This document shows, piece after piece, positions 10,142 to 19,955 of a DNA stretch of 64,000 bases (positions within the stretch are counted from its first letter, which is position 1; the number at the start of each line of letters is the position of its first letter). The DNA is from Gammaproteobacteria bacterium (lineage in GTDB: Bacteria; Pseudomonadota; Gammaproteobacteria; UBA4575), in NCBI GenBank assembly GCA_014075255.1, contig CP046178.1, positions 955,616 through 1,019,615 of the forward strand. Reading direction: 5' to 3'. The notes under the pieces were generated by a model. It made no database searches and had not been told where the DNA came from. It saw only the letters and a list, made by a program, of their open reading frames with translations. The position numbers and the translations under genes were made by a program.

Positions 10142-10187
10142 CTTCAATAATGCCTTGATCGACTTACCCCCTAGGCACTATTGAAGC
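10141..10187 (+). terminator. hairpin after fdhA, possible terminator
   Basis: A 14-bp stem pairs 10141-10154 with 10174-10187, with one mismatch (G-U in RNA) and a 19-base loop. It begins in the fdhA stop codon. There is no clear U tract, so it may be a weak terminator or an mRNA 3'-end stabiliser. Confidence 0.4.
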
Positions 10188-10267
10188 AATCTCTTATATA
10201 GGCCAGAATCCGGCGCTTTCCGGGTATTCGAAGCATTTTATTGATAAATGGGAGCTAATTAAGCTGT

Positions 10268-10286
10268 CTTGATTCATACAATCAAG
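10268..10286. promoter_or_regulatory. inverted repeat upstream of the EF-G gene
   Basis: A perfect 7-bp inverted repeat (CTTGATT, five bases, AATCAAG) lies about 75 bp before the EF-G start. It resembles an FNR half-site pair, but the spacing is wrong for FNR. It could be an operator or chance; no regulator is assigned. Confidence 0.2.
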
Positions 10287-10360
10287 TAGACTTGCGGCCC
10301 TATTTAGCACTTCAATTAATATCCAGAACTTATTGAATATATTACATAAAGGTAAAGGTA

Positions 10361-12451
10361 ATGAGCGATCTATCTAACTACAGAAACATTGGCATCTTTG
10401 CACACGTGGATGCAGGCAAAACCACAACATCAGAACGCATCCTCAGCCTTACCGGAAAAATTCATAAAATTGGCGAAGTACATGATGGTGAGGCTACCAC
10501 GGACTTCATGGACCAAGAACGTGAGCGCGGTATTACCATTCAATCTGCTGCCACCAGCACTTTCTGGAAAGACCATCGCTTAAATATTATCGACACTCCA
10601 GGGCACGTAGATTTCACCATTGAAGTTTACCGCTCACTTAAAGTTCTAGATGGCGGCATTGGCGTATTCTGCGGATCAGGCGGTGTTGAGCCTCAATCAG
10701 AAACCAACTGGCGTTATGCAAACGAATCGGCTGTAGCGCGTATCATTTTTGTTAATAAACTGGATCGTCTAGGCGCTGATTTTTATAGCGTTGTGGATCA
10801 GATCAAAAAAGTATTAGGTGCAAACCCATTGGTAATGACCTTACCTATTGGCACCGAAGACGACTTTGTGGGCGTGGTTGATTTATTAACCCGCAAAGCA
10901 TGGATTTGGGACGGCTCTGATGACCCAATGAATTATAAAGAAGAAGATGTGCCTGCTGACATGGTCGACAAAGTAGAACAGTTTCGTGAAGAGATGGTTG
11001 AAATCGCGCTTGAACAAGATGACGAAGCGATGGAAAAATATTTGGACGGTGAAGAGCCAAGTAATGAAATACTTAAAGCATGCATACGCAAAGGTACTAT
11101 CGCACTTGATTTCTTCCCTACATACTGCGGCTCCGCATTTAAGAACAAAGGTGTTCAATTAGTATTAGATGCAGTGGTTGATTATCTACCCAGCCCTACG
11201 GAAGTGCCACCGCAACCAGAAGTAGATTTAGAAGGTAATGAAACCGGTGAGTTTGCAGAAGTTGATATTGATAAACCACTACGCGCATTAGCATTCAAGA
11301 TAATGGATGACCGTTATGGCGCCCTAACCTTTATTCGAATTTATTCTGGCAAGTTAAATAAAGGCATGACAGTAATGAATAGCTTTACTGGTAAAACCGA
11401 ACGCATCGGACGAATAGTTGAAATGCATGCCGATTCACGTGAAGAACTAGAATCTGCACAAGCTGGCGACATTGTTGCTGTGCTAGGTATGAAGAATGTG
11501 CAAACTGGACACACATTATGTGACCCAAATCATCCTGCGACCTTAGAACCAATGGTTTTCCCTGACCCCGTTATTTCAATGGCAATCTCTCCTAAAGATA
11601 AAGCTGCGTCTGAAAAAATGGGTGTCGCTTTAGGTAAAATGATTGCAGAAGATCCTTCGTTCCACGTGGCTACCGATGAAGACAGTGGCGAAACTATTCT
11701 TAAAGGAATGGGCGAACTCCATTTGGACATTAAGATTGATATCCTTAAACGCACGCATGGTGTTGAAGTAGTAGCCGGTGCGCCACAAGTAGCTTATCGC
11801 GAAACAATTACCCAAAGAATTGAAGATAGTTATACACACAAGAAACAATCTGGTGGTTCAGGTCAATTTGGTAAAATCGATTACATTATTGAGCCTGCAG
11901 AAGCTGGCACAGGTTACGAATTTGAATCTAAAGTAACAGGTGGTAATGTCCCGCGCGAATTCTGGCCTGCTGTTCAAAAAGGCTTTCAAATGATGATGGA
12001 CACCGGTGTCTTAGCGGGTTACCCGTGTCTTGATGTAAAAGTTACTTTAGTGGATGGTGCTTTCCACGCAGTGGATTCATCAGCCATTGCATTTGAGCTT
12101 GCGGCTAAATCAGGTTATAGACAATCAATTCCTAAAGCAGGCCCACAACTACTAGAGCCAGTTATGAAGGTTGATGTTTTCACACCAGAAGATCACGTAG
12201 GTGATGTAATTGGTGATTTAAACAGACGCCGCGGAATGATCAGATCTCAAGACGCTGGCGTTACAGGTACACGCGTAAAAGCAGACGTACCATTATCTGA
12301 AATGTTTGGTTATATTGGTGACTTACGCACCATGACATCAGGACGTGGACAGTTCTCAATGGAGTTCTCTAACTACATGCCATGCCCTAAGAACGTTGCA
12401 GAAGTGGTCATTAAGCAAGCTAAAGAGCGTGCTGCAGCCAAAAATAAGTAA
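10361..12451 (+). CDS. fusA: elongation factor G (FusA2-like paralogue)
   Basis: 696 residues. The G1 motif A-H-V-D-A-G-K-T-T is at residues 15-23, followed by R-G-I-T-I, D-T-P-G-H and N-K-L-D, then the EF-G domains II-V. The GTPase drives ribosomal translocation. Differences from the canonical N-terminus (for example [16 protein letters not shown]) and the absence of rpsL, rpsG and tuf next door suggest the second, stand-alone EF-G of gammaproteobacteria rather than the str-operon copy. The ribosome site is a purine stretch (AAGGTAAAGG) just before the ATG. A strong terminator follows. Confidence 0.9.
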   Translation: MSDLSNYRNIGIFAHVDAGKTTTSERILSLTGKIHKIGEVHDGEATTDFMDQERERGITIQSAATSTFWKDHRLNIIDTPGHVDFTIEVYRSLKVLDGGIGVFCGSGGVEPQSETNWRYANESAVARIIFVNKLDRLGADFYSVVDQIKKVLGANPLVMTLPIGTEDDFVGVVDLLTRKAWIWDGSDDPMNYKEEDVPADMVDKVEQFREEMVEIALEQDDEAMEKYLDGEEPSNEILKACIRKGTIALDFFPTYCGSAFKNKGVQLVLDAVVDYLPSPTEVPPQPEVDLEGNETGEFAEVDIDKPLRALAFKIMDDRYGALTFIRIYSGKLNKGMTVMNSFTGKTERIGRIVEMHADSREELESAQAGDIVAVLGMKNVQTGHTLCDPNHPATLEPMVFPDPVISMAISPKDKAASEKMGVALGKMIAEDPSFHVATDEDSGETILKGMGELHLDIKIDILKRTHGVEVVAGAPQVAYRETITQRIEDSYTHKKQSGGSGQFGKIDYIIEPAEAGTGYEFESKVTGGNVPREFWPAVQKGFQMMMDTGVLAGYPCLDVKVTLVDGAFHAVDSSAIAFELAAKSGYRQSIPKAGPQLLEPVMKVDVFTPEDHVGDVIGDLNRRRGMIRSQDAGVTGTRVKADVPLSEMFGYIGDLRTMTSGRGQFSMEFSNYMPCPKNVAEVVIKQAKERAAAKNK

Positions 12452-12470
12452 TTAACATCTTTTGCATACC

Positions 12471-12507
12471 AAACCCGCTTAGAGCATATGCCTAAGCGGG
12501 TTTTTTT
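12471..12507 (+). terminator. intrinsic terminator of the EF-G gene
   Basis: A 12-bp perfect stem (12471-12482 with 12492-12503, AAACCCGCTTAG and its complement) closes a 9-base loop and runs into a T tract. It lies 20 bp after the EF-G stop and is a textbook rho-independent terminator. Confidence 0.93.
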
Positions 12508-12563
12508 ATGTTTATACTTTAATTTAGATTCATAGCTAACATAAAACAATTAAACTTAACCTG

Positions 12564-13037
12564 ATGAAAGATCTTCAATGGCGATGTAATGTTTTTCAGC
12601 AACTTGATAAAAATACCCTATATGAAATTATTAAACTTAGAATAGATATTTTTGTTGTAGAGCAAAAATGCCCCTACCCTGAACTGGATGAAAAAGATCG
12701 ACACGATGGAACGCTACACCTTAGTGCACATGACAATGAAAAATTGATTGCTTATGCGCGACTGCTACCACCAGGGTTAAGCTACGCAGAAACAAGCATT
12801 GGAAGGTTCGCGGTTGAGTCATCTTCGCGCCAGCAAGGCATTGGTTCATTACTTATAAAAAAATGTCTTGATGAAACCAATAAAGCTTGGCCTAAACACA
12901 ATATCAAAATAAGTGCGCAAGAATATTTGCAAGAATTTTATGAGAAATTTGGTTTCATAAAAGTATCAAGCTCCTATCTTGAAGATTATATTCCACATAT
13001 CGAAATGCTAAAAGATAAAAACAAAATTAGTAATTGA
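12564..13037 (+). CDS. elaA: GNAT N-acetyltransferase, ElaA family
   Basis: 157 residues. The N-terminal L-Y-E-I-I-K-L-R-I-D-I-F-V-V-E-Q-x-C-P-Y-x-E-x-D signature is specific to ElaA. The acetyl-CoA loop is at about residues 86-94 (R-Q-Q-G-I-G-S), with the usual C-terminal Y-x-K-F-G-F. The substrate is not established for the family. It sits 8 bp before roxA on the same strand and is probably co-transcribed with it. Confidence 0.88.
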   Translation: MKDLQWRCNVFQQLDKNTLYEIIKLRIDIFVVEQKCPYPELDEKDRHDGTLHLSAHDNEKLIAYARLLPPGLSYAETSIGRFAVESSSRQQGIGSLLIKKCLDETNKAWPKHNIKISAQEYLQEFYEKFGFIKVSSSYLEDYIPHIEMLKDKNKISN

Positions 13038-13045
13038 GCTAAACG

Positions 13046-14194
13046 ATGAATTTAATGCCTTTAGGTGAAATCCCATGCGAACAATTTCTAGCAGAGTATT
13101 GGCAGAAAAAACCATTATTAATTCGTAATGCACTGCCTAATGTAAGCTCCCCTGTCAGCGCAGAGATTCTTGCGGGATTAGCCTGCGAAGATGAAATTGA
13201 ATCACGCATCGTTATTCAACATCAATCTGAAAAAGGCTGGGAACTTAAACACGGTCCATTCAAAGAAAGTGATTTTTCAACCCTGCCAATTTCACATTGG
13301 ACCTTATTGGTACAAGCCGTTGACCATTGGAATCCTGAAGCGGCTAAATTTTTGGAGCTATTTACCTTTATCCCACGTTGGCGAATCGATGATCTAATGA
13401 TCAGCTATGCTTGTGATGGCGGTGGTGTAGGCCCACATTACGATAACTACGATGTATTCCTGGTGCAGACGAGTGGTAAACGAAAATGGGAAATTGGTGG
13501 CATCTATAATGAAGATGCTCCGTTACTTAAAAACCTGCCCGTTTCTATTTTAAGTGACTTTAGTGCGACTGAATCCTGGGTACTGGAGCCCGGCGATATT
13601 CTATATGTACCACCCGGCTTTGCACACAATGGTATTGCTGAAGGGAATGACTGCATTACTTGCTCCGTTGGTTTTCGCGCTCCCTCACATAGTGAAATTT
13701 TACGCGAATACACAGACTTTATTGGAGAACAGCTTAGCGAATCAATACGCTATGAAGACCCTGATCTACTCATGCAAAACAACACAGGTGAGATTAGTGC
13801 ACAAACAATAGAAAAAATACAACACATCCTTCAAAAATATACTGGAAATAAAGAAGTGATTAGCAATTGGTTTGGGCATTACATTACTACCCCGAAGTAT
13901 TCTCAAGAATCAGAAAAAATATACACATCAGATGATTTAAAAATATATCTAGATTCAGGAAATTTCATTTTCAGAAATGAAATCTCTCGATTCGCCTTCG
14001 AAGCGAAAGATAATAATCTTATTTTATATGTCGATGGAGAAAGTTTTGAAAACACTACAAGCTTGAACCCATTAATAGAAACACTCTGCGCTAATATTAA
14101 ATTTAACAAGCAAGACATAATTCAGACTGATGAAAATCTAAATTTATTATTGAAATTACTACAACGTGGCTCGCTTTATCTAATAGATAGATAG
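13046..14194 (+). CDS. roxA: ribosomal protein uL16 arginine 3-hydroxylase, cupin/JmjC fold
   Basis: 382 residues, close to E. coli YcfD/RoxA. The 2-oxoglutarate/Fe(II) dioxygenase facial triad starts with H131-x-D133 in G-P-H-Y-D-N-Y-D, with the distal His in G-F-A-H-N-G. The N-terminal F-L-A-E-Y-W-Q-K-K-P-L-L-I-R segment is diagnostic. The enzyme hydroxylates an arginine of ribosomal protein L16 in the cytoplasm. The C-terminal 100 residues are less conserved and form the winged-helix/dimerisation part of the family. It follows elaA closely. Confidence 0.92.
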   Translation: MNLMPLGEIPCEQFLAEYWQKKPLLIRNALPNVSSPVSAEILAGLACEDEIESRIVIQHQSEKGWELKHGPFKESDFSTLPISHWTLLVQAVDHWNPEAAKFLELFTFIPRWRIDDLMISYACDGGGVGPHYDNYDVFLVQTSGKRKWEIGGIYNEDAPLLKNLPVSILSDFSATESWVLEPGDILYVPPGFAHNGIAEGNDCITCSVGFRAPSHSEILREYTDFIGEQLSESIRYEDPDLLMQNNTGEISAQTIEKIQHILQKYTGNKEVISNWFGHYITTPKYSQESEKIYTSDDLKIYLDSGNFIFRNEISRFAFEAKDNNLILYVDGESFENTTSLNPLIETLCANIKFNKQDIIQTDENLNLLLKLLQRGSLYLIDR

Positions 14195-14216
14195 CGTATT
14201 CAATTTTTTCTAACTG

Positions 14217-15437
14217 ATGTCTGACTTATCATTCACCCCAATACCAAAGAACTCTGACGTACTCATTATTGGTGCTGGGGCAGCTGGATTGATGTGTGCT
14301 TTTCGTGCTGGGCAACGGGGAAGAAGCGTTTTGGTATTAGATCATGCTAATAAAGTAGGAAAAAAAATACTTATGTCAGGTGGCGGCCGTTGTAACTTCA
14401 CAAATTTATACTGCGAACCCGACAATTTTCTTTCCAATAATAAAAATTTTTGCAAGTCCGCGCTCTCGCGTTACACCTCCTATGACTTCATCGAATTAGT
14501 ACGTAGCCACGATATCCCCTACCACGAAAAAACATTGGGGCAACTGTTTTGTGATAACAAATCAAAAGATATTCTGGAGATGCTTTTAAATGAATGCAAC
14601 CAAGCTGGTGTTAAAGTTCGCACACATTGTTCTGTTGAGCAGATCAATCCATTAGGGAGTGGTTACGAAATTAAAACTTCTTTAGGCACTACAACTTGCG
14701 AATCTTTAGTGATTGCAACCGGTGGCTTATCTATACCAAAAATGGGCGCCACAGGATTTGCATATCAAGTTGCAAAACAATTTGATTTAGAAGTACTTCC
14801 TACACGCGCTGGCCTTGTTCCTTTTACATTAAACCAGCCTATTCTAAATATTTTATCTCAACTGAGTGGTAGTTCTATTGAAGTGGTCGTTACCTGCAAT
14901 GCCATGAGCTTTCATGAGAATCTTCTATTCACACATCGAGGACTGAGTGGACCGGCCATGCTACAGATTTCGTCCTATTGGAACCAAGGCGATGAACTCA
15001 CCATAAACTTGCTACCTAAAATTGATTTATATGAATATCTTAAAGACAGGAAATCACAACGACCCAAAGTGGAATTGAAAACACTGCTATCCGAACTTAT
15101 GACAAAGAATATTGCACAAACACTAATTCATTTATGGTTTTCAGATGACGAATATAGCAACAAACAGATAAATCAATTTTCTAACCAGCAATTACAAGAA
15201 ATAGCAGACCATTTTCATAGTTGGAAATTAAAACCCAATAACACCGAGGGCTATCGAACAGCAGAAGTAACATTAGGTGGCATTAACTGCAATGAGCTAT
15301 CTTCTAAAACCATGCAAGCCAATAAAAAAGATAATTTATATTTTATTGGAGAAGCAATCGATGTGGCCGGTCACTTGGGTGGATTTAATTTTCAATGGGC
15401 CTGGGCATCAGGCGCTGCTGCCAGCGAGTTTGTATAA
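14217..15437 (+). CDS. NAD(P)/FAD-dependent oxidoreductase, YhiN/HI0933 family
   Basis: 406 residues. An FAD-binding Rossmann motif (G-A-G-A-A-G-L-M) near residue 18 is followed by the family's K-K-I-L-M-S-G-G-G-R-C-N-F-T-N and, near the C-terminus, G-G-I-N-C-N-E-L and G-E-x-x-D-V-A-G-H-L-G-G-F-N-F-Q-W-A-W-A-S-G. This is the BaiN/HI0933 group. Some members are named aminoacetone oxidase-like, but the physiological substrate is unknown. It is downstream of roxA on the same strand with a short gap. Confidence 0.9.
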   Translation: MSDLSFTPIPKNSDVLIIGAGAAGLMCAFRAGQRGRSVLVLDHANKVGKKILMSGGGRCNFTNLYCEPDNFLSNNKNFCKSALSRYTSYDFIELVRSHDIPYHEKTLGQLFCDNKSKDILEMLLNECNQAGVKVRTHCSVEQINPLGSGYEIKTSLGTTTCESLVIATGGLSIPKMGATGFAYQVAKQFDLEVLPTRAGLVPFTLNQPILNILSQLSGSSIEVVVTCNAMSFHENLLFTHRGLSGPAMLQISSYWNQGDELTINLLPKIDLYEYLKDRKSQRPKVELKTLLSELMTKNIAQTLIHLWFSDDEYSNKQINQFSNQQLQEIADHFHSWKLKPNNTEGYRTAEVTLGGINCNELSSKTMQANKKDNLYFIGEAIDVAGHLGGFNFQWAWASGAAASEFV

Positions 15438-15551
15438 TTAGCAAGCACTAAATGAAAAATAATAAAATTTCTAGCACTTTGTAATGAAAAATAGCCCAGC
15501 AATCAAATCAAAGTATTAGGTTGATATATATATGCGATAATAAACTTAAAT

Positions 15552-16082
15552 ATGAATAACAAACGTATCACTATCACAGGACTCCTTGCAGTTGCATGGG
15601 CTATTGTAGGGTTATTTTTGCTACTAGGCTTTGCCTGTTGGCGCTTATCTGCTTACACCATTGAATCATTCTCCATGCCTCTAAACTGGATGCATTGGGT
15701 CGTGTTTATAGCTTGGACAATATTTATGGCTCATGGGGAAGGATACAAAGGTTTTCAAAAGAAATTTTCGCCACGCTTTGCTGCACGCTGTAAATATTTA
15801 TCGCATAGCACTACATCGTTACAATTACTACTCGCCCCACTTTTCTGCATGGCGTATTTTCACGCACCCAAGAGACGCGTAATTGCTACCTGGGCACTTA
15901 CCGTGATGATTATTATTTTCATTTTTACCTTTAGACTTATCCCCCAACCCTGGAAAGGCTTGCTCGATTTTGGTGTAGTACTTGGATTAGCTTGGGGAAT
16001 GGTCTCTACATTCATTTATTGCTTTAAAGCGTTCACTGACGATAGCTTTACATGGGATAACGAGGTCCTTATCACATCTTGA
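15552..16082 (+). CDS. hypothetical membrane protein (four predicted segments)
   Basis: 176 residues. Hydrophobic stretches are visible at about residues 8-30, 45-60, 92-106 and 113-160, separated by a basic loop (K-G-F-Q-K-K-F-S-P-R-F-A-A-R). I do not recognise the family. It has no rhomboid G-x-S-G and no other catalytic motif. It is followed after 67 bp by the ABM-domain gene on the same strand. Confidence 0.75.
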   Translation: MNNKRITITGLLAVAWAIVGLFLLLGFACWRLSAYTIESFSMPLNWMHWVVFIAWTIFMAHGEGYKGFQKKFSPRFAARCKYLSHSTTSLQLLLAPLFCMAYFHAPKRRVIATWALTVMIIIFIFTFRLIPQPWKGLLDFGVVLGLAWGMVSTFIYCFKAFTDDSFTWDNEVLITS

Positions 16083-16149
16083 ACTATTCTCGATGCAATC
16101 TATCTAATTACATGCAACACCTATAACAAATGATCAATCGGAGAATTAA

Positions 16150-16452
16150 ATGTTTATTGCCATGAATCGATTCAAAATAATTCCAGGAAATGAAGAAGAT
16201 TTTTTAGACATTTGGCGAAACCGCGAAACTTTTTTAGATGAAGTTCCAGGCTTTAAAGAATTTCATTTATTGGAAGGCCCTAAAACAGAAGAATATAGCT
16301 TATATGCTTCACATTCTATTTGGGACTCTAAACAAGCTTTTGAAAATTGGACTAAGTCCGAAGCTTTTCGTAAAGCTCATGCCAACGTAGGTGACGTAAA
16401 ACCTGTCTATCTTGGTAAGCCTGAATTTGAAGGATTTCAAGTGGCTATTTGA
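16150..16452 (+). CDS. antibiotic-biosynthesis-monooxygenase (ABM) domain protein
   Basis: 100 residues covering one dimeric alpha/beta-barrel ABM domain: M-N-R-F-x-I-x-P-G-x-E at the start, W-R-N-R-E, P-G-F-x-E-F-H-L-L, and W-x-S-K-Q-A-F-E-N-W at the end. The family includes heme-degrading HmoA/IsdG-like enzymes and quinol monooxygenases. The sequence alone does not tell which activity applies. A GGAG ribosome site precedes the ATG. It is 7 bp upstream of the dacB-like gene. Confidence 0.88.
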   Translation: MFIAMNRFKIIPGNEEDFLDIWRNRETFLDEVPGFKEFHLLEGPKTEEYSLYASHSIWDSKQAFENWTKSEAFRKAHANVGDVKPVYLGKPEFEGFQVAI

Positions 16453-16459
16453 TTAAACG

Positions 16460-17638
16460 ATGCTATTACGTGCAATATTATTTAGTTTAACGCTCTACTT
16501 TTTCACAAGCCCTGGTCTTGCGGCTAGTCCTTTAGACGCACTTAAAAAACTATCGTCTTCATCACTATTGCTGGTCGATGAAAATAAGCAAGTACTGCAT
16601 GCAAAAAATGCAGCGCTCCCATATATACCTGCTTCCACTATAAAGGTACTAACCTCCTTAATTGCCCTTGAGCACTGGGGAAGTGATTATCGATTTAAGA
16701 CGGATTTCTATTATGACCCCGTAGCAAACAGTTTATGGGTAAAAGGTTATGGTGACCCTTATTTAGTTTCCGAAGAAATAGATATTATCGTCAACAAAAT
16801 CAAGCAAGAAGGCATAAGCGAGTTGGATGGAATTAGTGTTGATAATAGTTACTTTAGTAAATCGATCAATATTGACGGCCAGGGTAGCTCATTAAACCCC
16901 TATGATGCTTCACTTGGAGCAACCGCAGCTAATTTTAATACCATTAATGTTCGTGTTTATTATGATGCAGTCAGCAGCAGTGAAACGCAAACACCTTTGA
17001 CACCACTAGCCAATAAGCTAGCAAAAGGATTAGATATTGGCACTCACCGGATAAATTTAGGCAATGCAGAATATGGGTCTAGGTATTTCGCAGAATTACT
17101 AAAAGCTAAATTAAATTTATCGGAAATACCAACCGACGCACTTTTTCAAAGTGGAAATATTCCTGATAAAGCAGTATTACTCTTCACCCATCAAAACAGC
17201 AATACACTTGAGCAAATCATTCTTTCTATGTTGGAGTTTTCTAATAATTTTATAGCCAATCAATTATTTTTAACGCTAGGTGCTGATATTTATGATGCAC
17301 CTGCGAACACCACTAAATCACAAGTCGTAGTAAGTGAATATATAAACAATAATTTTAATTGGTCTGACCACATAATTATTGAAGGCGCTGGGTTATCCAG
17401 ACAAAATAGATTGAGCGCTCAGCAGCTGATTGATGTACTCAATAAGTTCAAACCCTATCGACACTTAATGCCTTCACAAACAGATGATATTTTTGCAAAA
17501 TCAGGCACACTAAATAATGTTAGCACCTATGCAGGTTATATACATCGAAATGATTATTGGACTCCTTTCGCAATCATGATCAATCAACAAGTAAGCTTCA
17601 GATTCAGAGAAGAAGTGGCCGCAGAATTATTGAAATAG
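16460..17638 (+). CDS. dacB: D-alanyl-D-alanine carboxypeptidase, PBP4/DacB (S13) family
   Basis: 392 residues with a signal peptide of about 22 residues ending in G-L-A-A-S. The S-x-x-K motif is S59-T-I-K62. The SxN motif is the S-N-N in E-F-S-N-N-F-I-A-N-Q near residue 263, and the K-T-G equivalent is K-S-G near residue 348. It is shorter than E. coli PBP4 (477 residues), probably lacking part of domains II/III. It would act in the periplasm on peptidoglycan. It forms a tight pair with the ABM gene. Confidence 0.88.
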   Translation: MLLRAILFSLTLYFFTSPGLAASPLDALKKLSSSSLLLVDENKQVLHAKNAALPYIPASTIKVLTSLIALEHWGSDYRFKTDFYYDPVANSLWVKGYGDPYLVSEEIDIIVNKIKQEGISELDGISVDNSYFSKSINIDGQGSSLNPYDASLGATAANFNTINVRVYYDAVSSSETQTPLTPLANKLAKGLDIGTHRINLGNAEYGSRYFAELLKAKLNLSEIPTDALFQSGNIPDKAVLLFTHQNSNTLEQIILSMLEFSNNFIANQLFLTLGADIYDAPANTTKSQVVVSEYINNNFNWSDHIIIEGAGLSRQNRLSAQQLIDVLNKFKPYRHLMPSQTDDIFAKSGTLNNVSTYAGYIHRNDYWTPFAIMINQQVSFRFREEVAAELLK

Positions 17639-17645
17639 TCGTGTA

Positions 17646-17686
17646 GAAAAAAACAAGCATGTTGCCACACCGAATGACAACATGCT
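17646..17686 (-). terminator. intrinsic terminator of the PspA-like operon
   Basis: Read on the minus strand, a 9-bp perfect stem (17678-17686 with 17656-17664) closes a 13-base loop and is followed by a T-rich tail from the A run at 17646-17653. It lies just after the stop of the minus-strand membrane protein and between convergent genes. Confidence 0.75.
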
Positions 17687-17701
17687 CTATAAAATGATCA
17701 C

Positions 17702-19141
17702 TTACACCTCCTTAGTAGTTTTAAATTGCGACCATCTTTCCCACTTGTGTTTTAGAACAACTCCATGTCGCTCTAACAATGAAGCGAAAATGATTGCTGA
17801 CACTCCTATTACAGCTAACGTCGCCCAGTTAGTGAAATCAATATGGATTAACGTGTTATACATTTGGTGAGCAAATGCAATAAAGGTAGCTACCAAGCCA
17901 GAAATTAAAGTTAATCTAGATCTCTCAGCCTGACCAATGACTACTACCGCTATTCCTGCTACTAATAACAGCACTGCAGCCGCAGCACCTCCATTTATAA
18001 GAAGCACTAGGAAGTTAGTCATCAATAAAGCGAATACTGCAAACGCAGAAAACAATGAATGCAAAGAACCTGCTCTTTTAGCTACATCTAATGCAAGTAA
18101 TGCGAATACCACACCCATAACTGAAAATTCATAATTAATGGGAATGATTGCTAAGGAAGAAATTCCAGCATTAAATGCCACAAATCCAGCAGTAGCGATC
18201 GAAGCCCAATTTAATATTTGTTTTAATATCGAACTCTCATCTAACGGTGTAGAGAATATCCTCATCATCAGAAATACAATTGCGCCTAGCATTACAAGCA
18301 ATATCTCGTCTACTTGATATAACCAAAAACTTCTAACTAACATTATCAACGCTGGAATAAATACTGTTGCTACAGCAAACATTCCTTCTGGCGTCTTCAG
18401 TGAAGTTTCACTAAACAATCTTTTTCGCAAAATCCAAAGAGGCACCATCACCGCCGCTAATACAATTAATCCCACCATTAATGATGTTCGTACAGGTATT
18501 AGTAATAATAAATTACTTATCACAAATAGCACTAATAAGTGTTTTGCAAAATTTCTGGAAAAAACCATATAGCTAAACCAGGCAATAGGCACCATTACAA
18601 TTAGTGCGCTTACCCCTGCCACACCAACCGAAGCTAAGCTAGAGGTGGTCCAAGTTAGAAAGTCTGGATATTCATTTATCGACCCAAACCATTGCACTTG
18701 TGAGAAAACAAGTGCGCCCAGAATAGCAAAGTTAGCCGTAATGGAAATTAAGCTTAAACCAAAAAATACTCTACCTCCTTTATTTTCTTTCATTAAGAAA
18801 CTTAACCCGAAACCACCTGCTGCTAACAGTAATGTTTGCATCAACATCAAATAGAATCGGTTTACATCACTACCTACTGACCAGTCTTGCATTAGGAATG
18901 CAGACATAGACGCAATAACTGCCATCGCACCTGAGAAACGTAGCAACTTAGAAATATTTACAAAGTTCTTCAAGGATTCAAATACATTTTTATTATCCTC
19001 CTCCTCAATTTCACTTTCACTTTCATCGATATGTTTCGCTCGCTTTCTTAAAGTTTTATTTAGCTCTTTGTCATTTTGATTATCGTCGAAACTATTATTC
19101 CAGCGATGAAACGGACTCGTAATCCTTTTTGTATTACTCAT
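17702..19141 (-). CDS. polytopic membrane protein partnered with PspA-like gene
   Basis: 479 residues. A hydrophilic, acidic N-terminal region of about 60 residues (E-S-E-S-E-I-E-E-E-D) precedes about twelve hydrophobic segments through to the C-terminus. I do not recognise a named family. The start overlaps the stop of the PspA-like gene as ATGAGTAA, and its AAGGAGGT ribosome site is made of the last codons of that gene, so the two are translationally coupled. That suggests the membrane protein is the partner or anchor of the PspA-like coiled coil. Confidence 0.85.
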   Translation of the reverse strand: MSNTKRITSPFHRWNNSFDDNQNDKELNKTLRKRAKHIDESESEIEEEDNKNVFESLKNFVNISKLLRFSGAMAVIASMSAFLMQDWSVGSDVNRFYLMLMQTLLLAAGGFGLSFLMKENKGGRVFFGLSLISITANFAILGALVFSQVQWFGSINEYPDFLTWTTSSLASVGVAGVSALIVMVPIAWFSYMVFSRNFAKHLLVLFVISNLLLLIPVRTSLMVGLIVLAAVMVPLWILRKRLFSETSLKTPEGMFAVATVFIPALIMLVRSFWLYQVDEILLVMLGAIVFLMMRIFSTPLDESSILKQILNWASIATAGFVAFNAGISSLAIIPINYEFSVMGVVFALLALDVAKRAGSLHSLFSAFAVFALLMTNFLVLLINGGAAAAVLLLVAGIAVVVIGQAERSRLTLISGLVATFIAFAHQMYNTLIHIDFTNWATLAVIGVSAIIFASLLERHGVVLKHKWERWSQFKTTKEV

Positions 19142-19802
19142 TGTCGACCTCCTTGTCTGATTTTTCCTTACTCAATATATCTGCAAGATCAGCTTTAAGA
19201 CATTCAGCATCTTCTGCTTCGTTATAAGAATCATTTAATGTATCGATATGTGCAGTATTACCTGCCATATACTCTGTTTCCGTTACCAACATTTCCCAAC
19301 GCTCAAATGTGTCATCAATTCCGTCAGCACAATCTCCTTCAATTTTATTGATAACCCTAAGTGCATCCGCTGCAGAATGCCTAGATCGCATTAAGTTTCT
19401 TTGTTGAGTCAAATCGGTGATTCGAGATTCAATACGATCCACACTAGTACCAACATTTCTTTCTAGCTCTTTATGCCGTGTGATGGCCTCTTGTGTTTGT
19501 GTAATTTGCTGCTCACATGCGTTCCTTCGCTTGACACATTCCAATGCTTGAGTTTCATCTTGCTCTGCTGCACGGATCGCTCGATCAGTCCATTTTTGAT
19601 GCATAGTTTGTAACTCACCATGCTTGGTTCGCATGTTGGCTTCTTCTTTCTGTACACGCGCCAATCGAACGCGTGCTCTAGCTGCAGCAGTCCTTGCATC
19701 CTTAAGTGCAGCTTCTACAACCGCATCATGGTTTTCCACTTGTGAGACGGCATTGTCTAAGCCGGCTGTTATGGTGGCTTGTAAACGGCGGATAATACTC
19801 AT
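19134..19802 (-). CDS. PspA/IM30 (ESCRT-III-like) family protein
   Basis: 222 residues from the ATG at 19802, which has AAAGGAG eight bases upstream; a longer frame starting earlier lacks a good site. It begins M-S-I-I-R-R-L-Q-A-T-I-T-A-G-L-D and continues as a nearly unbroken, charged coiled coil rich in A, R, E and Q. This matches PspA/Vipp1 proteins, which remodel or protect membranes. The canonical pspBC genes and pspF are not adjacent; instead it is coupled to a large membrane protein. A divergent XRE-type regulator starts 153 bp away and may control it. Confidence 0.82.
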   Translation of the reverse strand: MSIIRRLQATITAGLDNAVSQVENHDAVVEAALKDARTAAARARVRLARVQKEEANMRTKHGELQTMHQKWTDRAIRAAEQDETQALECVKRRNACEQQITQTQEAITRHKELERNVGTSVDRIESRITDLTQQRNLMRSRHSAADALRVINKIEGDCADGIDDTFERWEMLVTETEYMAGNTAHIDTLNDSYNEAEDAECLKADLADILSKEKSDKEVDNE

Positions 19803-19955
19803 AATCAAATCTCCTTTACTTTTTGTGGGTTCGAAGTGAGTATTGACCAAAGAATCGTATAGTTAAACTATTTTGATAATAGTTGCTATATATTGAACAT
19901 TAAGTATTATATTTTAATACTTATAGAGGAATCATTAAATTAGGCAGGTTAAAAT

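Noticed and set aside
15552..16082. Rhombosortase candidate for the GlyGly-CTERM lipoprotein
   Set aside because: The membrane protein has no G-x-S-G or catalytic His pattern of rhomboids and too few segments.
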